64,000 nucleotides of DNA from Tenrec ecaudatus (taxonomy: Eukaryota; Chordata; Mammalia; Afrosoricida; Tenrecidae). Where the stretch lies: contig NC_134534.1 in NCBI RefSeq assembly GCF_050624435.1, forward strand, positions 64,131,501-64,195,500, given 5' to 3'. Shown here one piece after another: positions 46,501-56,529 of the stretch. The position numbers and the translations under genes were made by a program. How positions within the stretch are numbered: position 1 is the first letter of the stretch; each line of letters begins with the position of its first letter. Under the pieces are notes generated by a model. The model made no database searches, was not told where the DNA came from, and saw only the letters and a program-made list of their open reading frames with translations.

Positions 46501-48560
46501 TCATCACGGACCACTGAAGCTCTAGCCATTCTGACTTTGATGAAAGAGCCTCCATCCGTGTAGAGGGTGAGTTCAGGCTTCTTGAGTGGGTGTTGCTTAG
46601 GTTGGGCTGGGTACTTTGGGTCAGTTGGATTACGTCACCACCCTCGAGGACAGCCTCTGGGTCAGCCTCAGGTAGCAGAGTGGCTGCATTTGGTGGGAAA
46701 GCAGCTGAAAAGGTTGTTTTAGGATGGTCTAAGAGTAAAGCCTGATACTGGGCGAGGCACACATTGGAGATCACCTTGCCAGAGGCAGCTGCAGCAGGCT
46801 CTCTATGGTAGGCGGAGGACTGATCACCGGGTGTTTACCCAGTGATAGTTTATCCGCCTCTCTCACTAGTATGGCTACTGCTGCAATAGTTCTGACGCAG
46901 GACGGCCCCTCAGCCCTCGTCTTGCTTCTTTCACAGCTAAACCACTTGGCTTGGCCAGGGACCTAACTTCTAAGCCAGCACTCCCTCATGATTCCCCTTT
47001 TTTCTTTCACAAAGAGAAAAAAACAAATCTGTGATATCAGGCAAAGCTAGAGCAGGAGCAGTGGGGGGGGGGGGGGGAGGCTCTCTTGAGTTCCTTGACC
47101 GCCTGCTCAGCAGCTGGAGTCCAAACATTTTTCTTAATGTTTGTATAGGTCTAGCAACAAATCTGGGCCCATTGTTTGACCTAATGGTGTCAGGCACAGC
47201 CCACCTAGGGACTATCTCAACTAGTAACTTCTTACCTACTACCTGAGCAGTTTCTTTCTTTGGTGCTTTTCAAAGCCTCATACAGTGGCTTAGCCAGTTC
47301 AGCAAAACCTGGTATCCACAGGCAGCAAGATCCCACCGCACCTAGAAACTCCAGCCCTAGAAACTCTCCCACTTGGTGGCTGCTTGTGGGTACCGGGATT
47401 TGTTGGATCTCCTGCCTCCTGGCTTCAGATAATCTTTGCTCCCCTTTATCTAGTATATAGCCGAGGTAGTTGGCAGATTTGAGTTTTCCTCTGCGACATC
47501 CAGTAGCCAGGGTGGTCCAGTAACAGGAGTAACTTTTGCATATGCAGTTCACATGTAGGAATGTCAGGAGCAGCTAAAAGCAGATAGCCGACAGACTGAA
47601 GCAGTCTTACTCCCTGGCTACTTTTGCTGGAATGGCCTCAGGTCCTCAGCCAAGATTTCTCCAAAAACCCTTGGGAGATTCGAGTCCATGTCCACATCCG
47701 AAAAGTCCCTACACCATCTGTCCATTGGAAGGCAAAGATAGGTTGGTTAATGGGGGCTAGAGGAGTACTGAAGAAGACATCTTTTAAATCTAATAAATAC
47801 AGCAGGAGAAGGCCTAAAAGAGTGTAGGGTTTTGGCACCAAGGGATGTATAGTCTCTACTCTTTTATTAACTTCACGTAAGTGTTGGACTGGAAGGTAGT
47901 CATCTGTATTCGGTTTCTTGAGAGGCAGGGGTGGAGCATTCCATGGTGACTAATAGGGCTATCATTTGGGCATCTGCTAACCAGTGCAGGTGCTTTTGGA
48001 TCCCCAGCCTGGCTTTGAAGGGGATAGGGTACAGACAGACCGCTGCTGGACGGGCTCCAGGTTTTAACTATAGCACAATCAGAGCCACATGGGCTGCTAG
48101 CCCCAGTGAGTTGTTTTATGACCAGACCCCCAGGGTTTCAGCTAAAAGTTTTCCTTCATAAGCCAGAGGGGAAGGCTTGGTGACTGTCAAAAGATAGCTG
48201 TCATTTAAAGAAAGAGTCACACACCAGGCAGCTTCCTCTTCTGGTCGCCTAATGCTATTTGGGTATAGTCTGGTTGAAAGCTGATTACTCCCTTCAGCTT
48301 GTGCACCAAGTCTCTTCGTGACAGAGGTAGGGACAGTGTGGCATGAGGAGGAAGGAGTGATCAAGCTCACCTTTTCCCAGGTATATTTTTCTCTCAGTAT
48401 TCCGGGATACTGTTTTCAACTGGCCGGTTGCTCCTTGGAAGGTAGTTTCCTTTTTTGCTCATGGGCCTGCTGCTTCCTTGAGGGCTAAGTGGGCTGTTCC
48501 TGTGTCTAACAGGAATATTACAAACCTGTCCCCACCTTCAGGCTCATCATGGGCTCTGTT
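43560..48560 (-). pseudogene. pol: ERV pro-pol relic with internal tandem array
   Basis: Protease, reverse transcriptase, RNase H and integrase of a gammaretrovirus-like element. Protease: the LDTGT active-site motif lies at about 48495-48510. RT: about 47232-48120, with 'LDLKDVFF' (47760) and 'YLGYIL' (47455). The YxDD catalytic box is replaced by SVGY at 47584-47595. RNase H: 44636-45010, retaining TDGGS, AEL and TDSRYG. Integrase: a zinc-binding region (44260-44451) and core with 'VDFREI', 'FIDTFSGWIEAFP' and 'GQFERMN'. The second catalytic Asp codon is AAC (Asn) at 44034-44036. The stretch from the RT connection to integrase is duplicated at 45559-47128, so the gene cannot be read through. 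Confidence 0.9.
43989..47260. repeat. tandem array within pol, 1570 bp unit x ~2.1
   Basis: Copy 1 is about 43989-45558, copy 2 about 45559-47128, partial copy 3 about 47129-47260 (131 bp). Copies 1 and 2 give identical translations at 44260/45830, 44636/46206, 44872/46442 and 45400/46970. Their 15-base G runs (45493 and 47063) are the same length. The only differences I noted are at the copy-1 edge (acttttcttaacg versus atttttcttaatg). The junctions fuse integrase coding ('QTLRK') to the RT connection. Confidence 0.95.
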
Positions 48561-48599
48561 CTAATGCTGGAATGGGTGGGGTCAATGCTGGTGGGCCCA

Positions 48600-50039
48600 T
48601 TTTCCTCATTGAGGTCGCTTTGGGCAGTTGGACTTCCAAGGCCCCTCTTCCTTCAATAAGCACATTGATTTTTGCCCAGTGGTTTGTGTGAGCTGTTTTT
48701 CTGACCCCAGGTGGAGCCCTGTTCCCCTTGGGTTAAGGGAAGGACTTTAGCCATTGCTTTAACTTGCCTCTCTTCTGGAGGGTCCATATTGTTCTAAATC
48801 TTTTCTGATGTCTCTAAACTCTCACTAATATTTTGCCTGCAGATCTTTCTAGTTTTTGATGCCTTTTCCTGATGTCTTGGGCTGCCTGTATTACAAAATC
48901 TTGGATAACCACTTTGGGGTTGTCTGGTGCCTCCGGGTCTATTGGGGTATATAGCCAGTAGGCCTCAAACAACCTTTCTAGATAGGCAGCAGGGCTCTCA
49001 TCCTTGCCCTGAACCACACAAGTAACTTTAGATAGATTAACAGGGCAGCGAGAAGCCTCCCAGAGTCCACTCATCAGAGTCCAGCAGTATACGAGGAGGC
49101 TCTCTCTACCTTCAGGACAGTTCGGGTCTCAATCAGGGCAGTGCAAAAAGAACACAATTTCCAATTCCTGGGGGTCCATTTTGTGTGTCCATCGAACCCT
49201 GGGACTTGCTTCAGGCTCTCCCTGTGGATTCTATCATGTTCTTCAGCTGTAAAAAGAGTCTGAAGCAGTTTCTGGCAGTCATCCCATGTGGGCTGATGAG
49301 TGGAAAAGATGGATTCTAAAGTGAAATCAAGCCCTGTGGGTCAATAGAAAAAAGTGGGTTCTGATGTTTCCAATGATAAATGTCAGAGATAGAGAAAGGA
49401 GCATAAATTGTGAAAGGATGTCTTGACTGGGCTCCTGGAGGTGGTCCTAACTCATGGAGGGATAAAAGAGGTGCAGTCGGGGGACTGGGATTATAACAAA
49501 CTCTGTCTTGGGTATGAGATAGGGAGAAAGTTGAGTTGGGGTCAGGGTGGGATGGTCACAGATCCTGAGCCTCTGCAGGGCTCTAGGGCAGGGTGGTCTG
49601 TCCAGGAATAGTTGGGGGAGAAAGTCTTCATGGTTGGAGTCGTATAAGACAGAGGCAGGTTTCTCCCTGGCAGGTATCCTGGCCTAGTACCGGGCATAGA
49701 GGTGAGGGGAACTCAGGGAAGGGTTTCTACCCAGGGAGGTTTGGACTCCACAATATCAATCCAAAAGGTAATATAGATGAGCTGGTCAGGGTGGCCCGTG
49801 TTTCTAAGGACTTGACCTAGAATGAGAGCTTGAATAGGGTAACAAAGTGAAAGATTAAAAATAAGTGCCTTCAGGAGGTCACCCAAAGTCATACTTGGTC
49901 CAATCATAGGAGTAAAGTGTCAATAAGGTACTGTGATTGACTGTATCCCATAGGAGGCAGCTCCCTTCTTCCACAGAGGCCAACGGCCCAGCATGAGGTT
50001 GAGTGAAGTGGACTGACATTTTCCTTGGGTTGATCCCAT
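48600..50039 (-). pseudogene. gag: ERV gag relic
   Basis: Structural polyprotein of the ERV. ATG at 50037-50039 is followed by Gly (MGSTQGK), so a myristoylation-competent start. Matrix-type sequence follows with 'HPDQLIYITFWIDIV' at 49770-49810. Capsid sequence is seen near 49190-49380 ('WDDCQ', 'LLQTLF' in shifted frames) and 48814-49074 ('VQGKDESPAAYLERLFEAY'), a strongly conserved gammaretroviral block. The nucleocapsid CCHC finger near 48640-48700 has a TGA in place of its second Cys codon and a frameshift. Multiple stops: not translatable as a whole. Confidence 0.85.
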
Positions 50040-50262
50040 GCCTATAGGAGGAAAAGTGATGGCCACAAGACAGACAAACACTAAAACACAGAACAAATAA
50101 TAGACAGACAAACACAGGCACCTTAAAACTGAAAAAATACCTGAGGCCCTACAACCTGTGTCTGTGGGAGAACTGGCTGGTGGGCTGCTGCTGTGCCTGA
50201 CACCCAAGCAAAGGTGCACTCTTCAGAAACAGAAAGGCGGTTTGGCCCATAAACCTCTAGGT

Positions 50263-50280
50263 ATCTCAGTGGAACCTCCA
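50263..50280 (-). promoter_or_regulatory. ERV primer-binding site, tRNA-Gln type
   Basis: On the minus strand TGGAGGTTCCACTGAGAT begins two bases after the LTR. Its complement, atctcagtggaacctcca, agrees with the 3' end of mammalian tRNA-Gln (as I remember it) in 17 of 18 positions, against about 14 for tRNA-Thr. It primes minus-strand DNA synthesis. Confidence 0.75.
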
Positions 50281-50342
50281 AATGTGGTAAGCAGGTTGTT
50301 GAATCGACAAAAAGAGCAGAGACCGAATACAGTTCAAAGAGT

Positions 50343-50348
50343 TTTATT
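50343..50348 (-). promoter_or_regulatory. ERV polyadenylation signal
   Basis: AATAAA on the minus strand, about 45 bases downstream of the TATA box, as in compact gammaretroviral LTRs. Confidence 0.65.
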
Positions 50349-50390
50349 GTCTAGTACTGAATGTAGACCCCGAGCTTTGACCTGGGACAA

Positions 50391-50400
50391 GCTTTTATAG
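50391..50400 (-). promoter_or_regulatory. ERV TATA box
   Basis: CTATAAAAGC on the minus strand in the 5' LTR; the matching site in the 3' LTR is mutated. Confidence 0.7.
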
Positions 50401-50626
50401 GCCTAACACACGCAGGTGTCTTATTAAAAAGGCGAACATTGCATTATCTTTACTTCGCAGTTTTATTCCAAAAAGCTGCTTGTACCAGCATGTGGTTTTT
50501 CTAAAAGCTACTGTGTACAAAACTGGAGTGTTTTGCAACAAGGCTGACATTTGCACAAGCTTGGGCACATCCTGTCATCTACTATTTTTATTTCAGACTC
50601 AGATTCAGCGTAACTTCCGTATCGAG

Positions 50627-50990
50627 AACATGGCCTTATTTAAAAGTAGGACCTTTGAAGATGTATTGATTTACTATGAGATAATGCTGACTTAGGGTGG
50701 GCGTTAATGTGACTGGCATCCTTAGAGATGCAGAGACAGCAATGCACATTGGAAGGATGGTCATGTGTAGACAGCAGCAAAGATGAGTTGGGCTCCCCAA
50801 GGCAAGGGACACTTGGTGCTACCGGAAGCTGTAGAAGACAAGACAAGATTTTCACATAGATCCTTCAGAGAGAGCCTGGTCCTACCAACAACCTGGATTT
50901 GACTGCTAACCTCCAGAATGATGAGGATAAATTTCTGTTGTTTTAAGGCAGTTCTTTGGTGCTTAGTTGATATTGGACCTCTTAGAAAGT
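50627..50990 (+). repeat. MLT1-type MaLR LTR, 3' part
   Basis: 'aacatggccttatttaaaag', 'gactggcatccttagagatg', 'gaggataaatttctgttgtt' and 'ttaaggcagttctttggtgc' follow the order of MLT1 LTRs. The ERV 5' LTR cuts into or abuts its 5' side. Confidence 0.75.
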
Positions 50991-52735
50991 TATATGCACC
51001 TTCGTTGTAGAAAGGTAAGCAAAAAATATATTGTTACTAAAATTCCAATTAATACATGGAAAAATAAAACAAAACATGTGTAAATATGTCTGTAATCAGA
51101 TGGATGCAGACAAGTTTTTTCTTCATTATTGTACCCTATTATTATTGATATGTCTTAATATTGAACATCTTTGAATGAACAACTGAAAATGACAATATCA
51201 GCAAATGCATTCTACAGCATTGTATATAGTACACATTATCAACATAAGATGTATCTAGTTCCCCTCCCCCAAACAGCAGACAATTTTTCATTTTGATTTA
51301 TCATAATCATAACTCATACGTACCATAAGGGAAGGACTACCTACACTATTCTGTGCCTGAAATACTTCCTATCAATCCCACCCTCATTTCTATATTTATG
51401 GAAGCACCTACTTAAGTCATTTTCTGTGTAAAGCCTTCTTTGGCTTCATCAGCTGCACTGACCTCTTAAAACATTAGACACCCTATTGTATCCTCCTGAA
51501 ACACTTTTGCAATGGATTGTTTTTGTTTGTTCACATGTACGTCTCCCACATCCATTAACCATATGTGATCGTGGATTAAATCAAGGCAGAGATGATACAT
51601 TAAACTCTCTACTCACATTTTCACATCAAGAAGTTCCAAATACCAGATCGTTATGCAAATTCAGCATTAAGTTAAAAAAAGGAAGATCACCACATCAGAT
51701 AACAATATAATACAGGATGGCTACATATTCCATTACTGCTAAATTACGCCATTATATAATTGTCCAATTTTACATTTCTGCCAAAACACTGAAAATCATG
51801 GTCCAGCCAACTTGAAACATAATTCTATTAGCCAGCATTGCTCTCACCTCACACCTCAGCATTCGTTACTGCCAGACATACGAAGTTAATGTGCAACATA
51901 GCTGGAGAATAGATTTGTTTGGGTTTTGAGGGGCTTTTTTTTTACTATTGTCCTAAATGTAGAATGTTGGATAATGAGATAGTTGATAAGTGAAGAGAAT
52001 GTACCTTTCATCTTGTTGCTGTTCGTTTGGGTAAGCTTGAGTCCACTGTGATTCGTGGCAAACCCATGCATTGGTGGGAACTTCTCCATGAAGGTTTCAA
52101 GTCTGTTTTCCTCTAGAAGCAGATTACCAGGTCTGGCCTCCAAGGCAGCCTTGGGTAGGTGCGGATTGCCAACCTCTCAGTTCGTAGTTGAGTATTGAAT
52201 CATCTGCAGCATTCAGGGACACGTGTTAACTCTAATGTGGTAACTAACAATAGATCTTCCATGAACGTTAATGGGTAAATGAACACAGAAAATCTCATCA
52301 TTTATCAAGGAACTTCACACACATTACCCCATTTTGATCTTTTCACACCAAAAGTATCTCCAGAGGATCTGCCAGGTGAAGATATTGGATTATAAGGGAG
52401 TCTAAAAACAAAACAAAGAAAAGTGTATATTTCAGAATTCCCTTTAATAGATGGCAGGCCAGGGCTATGGTCTTCATAAAGAATAAAAATAGATAACGAA
52501 AATTCTGGAACCAAGAATCCGCTAGGATCTTTGGCCCAGATTTTTTTAAAAGGTAATGAAACAAAAATTTTAAAACTCTCTATTCCTTAAATTTAGTTTT
52601 GATTTTGATTTTGTTTTATTGGGGGTGGGGAGATTAGAGAGAAATTTTCAGAAAGATGACTCAAATAAACATTAAACTTAAATCAACAAGGTCAAGCTAT
52701 ATTAAGATATGTATCATTCTAATAAATAAGTGACA
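50991..52735. other. unassigned AT-rich sequence
   Basis: Nothing I can name. A T-rich patch at 51937-51945 and a G-rich patch at 52620-52630. Confidence 0.3.
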
Positions 52736-52739
52736 GACA

Positions 52740-53700
52740 TTCCGTTTCATTTTGTTTATGCGTGTTCATAGTAGGGCATAACTCAGAGATGCTATGTCAT
52801 TGGTGGTCACCCTACGGAAGTTGTGTTAATTTTTTCCCCTCTTTTTCAGTAAATTAAATCCAGGATTGATGTGGACATAAGGATAGCAAATAGAACAAGG
52901 AGTGGAGTACAGGGGCCGGGGGGGAGGAGTTGGTGCATAAAAGGAAAATGATATCGAGGACACTGGGAAGAAAAGGTATGTTGGGAAATTGATTGTGGAA
53001 GCAATAATACAATTCTGTTCAACGAGATTGAACTATGGAATAATATGACATCTATGTTAACTACTAAGTAATGACTAATTAAAAGAAATAATAGCAACAA
53101 CATAGAACCAGAAATGGGCTTTGAACTCGTACCAAATCCTAGCTCCAACTTAAGAATAATTAGTTCTTATATCATGGCCCTTCTTGATACTTGCCTTTAG
53201 AAAGAAAGCACAGAAGACATGGGTGCTATAGCAAACTGTAGAACAGAATGTAGATGATGGTGCCCGGCTCGCAGATAAAATGGCATTTGTGAGCCTCAAG
53301 GCTTGTTTGCAACAAGCAGCCATCTAAGTGAGTTGTCAAATAAGTCCACATGGAAGAGGCACAGCACCATCAGCCACCAAAGGGTGGTAAACCATATAAC
53401 CCAAAGTCGAAGGAGGGATTAGTATCAGAGCCTAAATTGTGAGAATTCTGTCTACAGAGACTACAGTTGCAAGTGGGAGCGCAAAATTCATTTGTGGAAC
53501 TGCATAGGAAATAAGTTTCTGGGGAACTTCCTCTATCTACAAGTGAGGTACAGGAAGAAAGTGGTTACTAAACAGAGAGCTTTGGAGAGATGCGTGTAGA
53601 AGATCAAAGGCATAAATCTGACTTGAACAGTTAAAACTTTGTCAGTATATCCCCTCTATCATGCTTGCTGGACCTGACCTGATTTCCAAAATTGTCTGCA
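52740..53700 (+). mobile_element. older L1 3' region
   Basis: Parallel to 22480-23575: 'cagagatgctatgtcattgg', 'ggcttgtttgcaacaagcag', 'ccatctaagtgagttgtcaa', 'gtccacatggaagaggcaca'. Non-coding and diverged. Confidence 0.65.
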
Positions 53701-53734
53701 TATTTGGTTTCCATTGTCCTGTTTGGGTATTGCT

Positions 53735-54005
53735 TGTCCATATTAGGGTGTGTCTCAGAGGTGTCATGTCATTGGAGGTCACCCTCTTGAAGTTATGCTT
53801 TATGTTTTCCTGTGTTTCAATATATGAAACTCAGGATTGATGAACCTACTTATAGAGACAACAAGTAGAACAGAGGTTTCGGAAGGAGGGGAATACAGTG
53901 GTGGAGGCGGGGGTGACGGGGAGACAATGTCAAGGAGTCCATGTAGAAAAAGAGGTGGTAGCAGTTGTACAATTCTGTTTGGTATGACTGAACTATAGAT
54001 TGATC
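53735..54005 (+). mobile_element. older L1 3' region, second partial copy
   Basis: Repeats the beginning of the preceding element: 'gtccatattagggtgtgtct', 'gtcatgtcattggaggtcac', 'atgaaactcaggattgatga'. It is a separate or duplicated fragment. Confidence 0.6.
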
Positions 54006-54009
54006 AAAT

Positions 54010-54550
54010 ATATGAGGGGGTATCCCCAAAATGGAATTTTTTTCAAAGCTTTGTATTTAATTTTTTTATAAAACAACCTTATAGCCTTCAAAGTACTCTC
54101 CATTACACTTACTACATTCATAAAATCTGCAATTCCATCCTTTGAAACATTTTTCAAATTCTTCTGTTTGGATGGCTGACAGCACCTCCCTCGTTTCTTT
54201 CTTTTCCTCTTTTACGTTGTCAAATCGCTATCCTTTAATGCCCCTCTGCATTCACAGAAACAAAAAAAAAGTCCCACAGAGTGGGGTCAGGTGAGTAAGG
54301 TGGCTGGAGCAAGACTGGCATGCTGGTTTTTGCCAAAAACTGGCTCACTGAGATGGCTAAGTGAACAGGTGCATTGTCGTGGTGGCAAAAGCAGTCCCCC
54401 ATCTGCAACAAACCAGGCCATTTTTGTTACACAATCTTTCCAGAACCTCAGAATAGAAAGCTTGATTAACAGTCTGGCCTGGTGGAACAAACTCCAAATC
54501 CACTATCCTTCTCAAATTAGTGGGGCTTTTCTTTGGGGGGGGGGTCCCAT
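54010..54550 (-). mobile_element. mariner-family DNA transposon remnant
   Basis: Translation of the minus strand gives broken mariner transposase. 'DLEFVPPGQTVNQAFY' lies at 54455-54500. Coding for the 'HHDNAPAH'-type block and the 'PPYSPDL.P.DFF' block follows in damaged frames at 54255-54400. A possible terminal repeat 'gagggggtatccccaaaat' sits at 54013, and a G-rich counterpart 'tttggggggggggtccc' near 54530-54546. The N-terminal transposase half is missing, so this is an internally deleted copy. Stops and frameshifts make it inactive. Confidence 0.8.
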
Positions 54551-54577
54551 CAAATATACTTTAAAAAATAAAACATA

Positions 54578-54733
54578 ACCTCACTGCCATCAAGTCAATT
54601 CAAAGTCATAACAACAGGACAGGACAGCGTAGAACTGCCTCTGTGGGTTTCCATGACTATGGACCTGGACAGGAGTCGAAAGTCTCATTTTTCTTCTACA
54701 GAGCAGCTGTTGCACTCTACTACCAAGACTCCT
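54578..54733 (-). repeat. AfroSINE
   Basis: 'cctcactgccatcaagtcaa', 'gtagaactgcctctgtgggt', 'gagcagctgttgcactctac', 'taccaagactcc' in reverse SINE order; the middle of the head is deleted. Confidence 0.8.
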
Positions 54734-54734
54734 T

Positions 54735-55020
54735 AGAGATCAAATTTTAAAACAATGAAAATAACAAACTCTGTGTGTTGCTATTCTTCTCCCTTCCCTC
54801 TCTCTAATCTCAGAGAATTGATTTCTAAACCAAGCCAGACCATGCATGATGAGTGTCCTGGTTTCTTGCCCTCTCTCCCCTTCTGTGTCCATTATTCTGG
54901 CTTCTTTGTCCACTTCTTACTCTGCACCTCAATCTGAAAACAATAATAAAACCTTTGCCTAAACCTGATTATTCTCACAGTAGCCCCACTTTCATGTGCA
55001 ACTATTGCACTTTCGTCTTA
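54735..55020. other. unassigned sequence
   Basis: Pyrimidine-rich, no identified element. Confidence 0.3.
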
Positions 55021-55024
55021 CCTC

Positions 55025-55250
55025 TAGCCAGAGGTTGAGAAATTGCTACCAGTAAGCCAAACCCCACCTAAATCTGTTTTTGCAAATAAATTTTATTGGA
55101 ACATGGAAATGGCCATTTGATCACATATTCTTCATGGCCGTTTTTGTGCAATAATGCCAGAGTTAAGTAATCCAGCAAAGATTATATGGCTTACCAAACC
55201 TCAAATATTTACCATCTGGTCCTTTACGGAAAAGATTCATGCCCCCTGCT
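55025..55250 (-). repeat. hAT-Charlie-type relic
   Basis: 'aataaattttattggaacat', 'ttcttcatggccgtttttgt', 'gccagagttaagtaatccag', 'tatttaccatctggtccttt' follow a well-known mammal-wide MER1-type element in reverse orientation. Ancient and non-autonomous. Confidence 0.6.
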
Positions 55251-55254
55251 TAGT

Positions 55255-56520
55255 GATCAAAAGTCCTGAAAAAATAGTTTTCCTGCTAATCTCTTTCTTA
55301 TCTCACACCACTTATCACTATTTAAACTAACCTGACTTCTATCATGAATCTTCTAAGGCAACAACTCAAAGGACATGACCAATGTCTTCTTTTTACAACT
55401 CTTATTATGCCAGAACTATGGAAGTGTACTATGTGAGTAATATTGTCAATAAAACTATATTTTTAAAAATAGAAGAGAGAAAAGAAACCTGCCACAATAC
55501 CACACTCTTCGTTCTCAACATGAACTTTGATGATGAGTTATCCCTGGATTCCCCTGCCCTTCTGGGTGCATTTTGTCTTGATTTGGTTCCATGTATTTCC
55601 TGTTACCTTCTTCCCTCTATGTATCATACTTGTAAGCAATTTCATCTACTTTAATAGCTTGAATTGTGGACTATGTGGGCAATGTCCAAATCACTCCCAG
55701 ACCTCATCAATCTCCCAAACTCCACATTCGTGACTACATACAGGACACAGAATATCACATGGAAAATTCCAAATGTCAAAAACAGAACATCTTATTCTCT
55801 TGTGAGCCCCAGGTTTTATAATGGTATTACTAATCTCTTAGTCCCCAAGGCTGGAAATTTTGGAAATATCATGTTCGTTCATTCCAACACTCTAAATATT
55901 GACCAAATGCTATGAAATCTAGTTATTTTACAGCTATAATAGTGTGTTAGCACCCATGACTCCTGTTCATTTTCACAGACCACCGTGCAGTGTGGACCCT
56001 CACAGGCTTTCCCCGGGACAACTGTGAGTATCCCCAGTGGTCTCCTTCCTTCTCTAATGTGTCCAACATCTGACTTCCATATTAATCTTCCCACATTTCA
56101 GAGCCCTTACCTAAGACTTATTTTGTTTCCCAATGCATTCTAAATGAAGTCCAAGTCCTCAGTTGTATTACTCAGAATCCCAGCAGGAAACAGATGACAC
56201 AATGGGCCACTACGGAGTTTAATAAAAGTTGAGTAAGGCAGCATATGCCCAAGAGCAAATACGAGAAGGCCAGGAGGGGCAAGGACACTGGAGGACTGGA
56301 AACAGAGAATGCAAGATGGCAACGGGAGGAGTGTTGACATGTGGCAAGGATAGCAACCAATATCATGGAATAATCTGTGTATAAAGTTCTGGATGGGAAC
56401 CTACCTATCTGTGTAAACTTTCACCTAATGTACAATAAAATGCCTTTTAAGCAAAGTTTACTAAGTGCTGGCAGCACCACTCACCTGTCAGTGTGCCGTA
56501 CTGTGATGGCATATTATAAA
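55255..56520. other. unassigned sequence
   Basis: No gene or repeat recognised; only short overlapping frames. Confidence 0.3.
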
Positions 56521-56529
56521 GAGCCACAA

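Larger units (their letters stand above)
40953..50624 (-). mobile_element. class I (gammaretrovirus-like) ERV provirus
   Basis: A complete provirus layout on the minus strand. In element order: 5' LTR (50283-50624), primer-binding site (50263-50280), gag (about 48600-50039), pro-pol (about 43560-48560), env (about 41474-43330), polypurine tract (41345-41353) and 3' LTR (40953-41344). Class is shown by MA, CA and TM motifs, a CX6CC box in TM and the gamma-type protease and integrase. The LTRs differ by many substitutions and indels, and every gene has stops, so it is old and inactive. It has been modified by a tandem duplication in pol and a hAT insertion. I could not identify a target-site duplication. 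Confidence 0.95.
50283..50624 (-). repeat. ERV 5' LTR
   Basis: Paired with 40953-41344. It keeps better promoter signals than the other LTR. The U5 edge abuts the primer-binding site ('tgtggtaagcagg' at 50283). The outer U3 end is diverged from the expected terminus (tcga where the other LTR has tgca). Confidence 0.9.

Noticed and set aside
43989..47260. CRISPR-like or satellite interpretation of the tandem repeat
   Set aside because: The unit is clearly retroviral pol, with only about two copies and no spacer structure.
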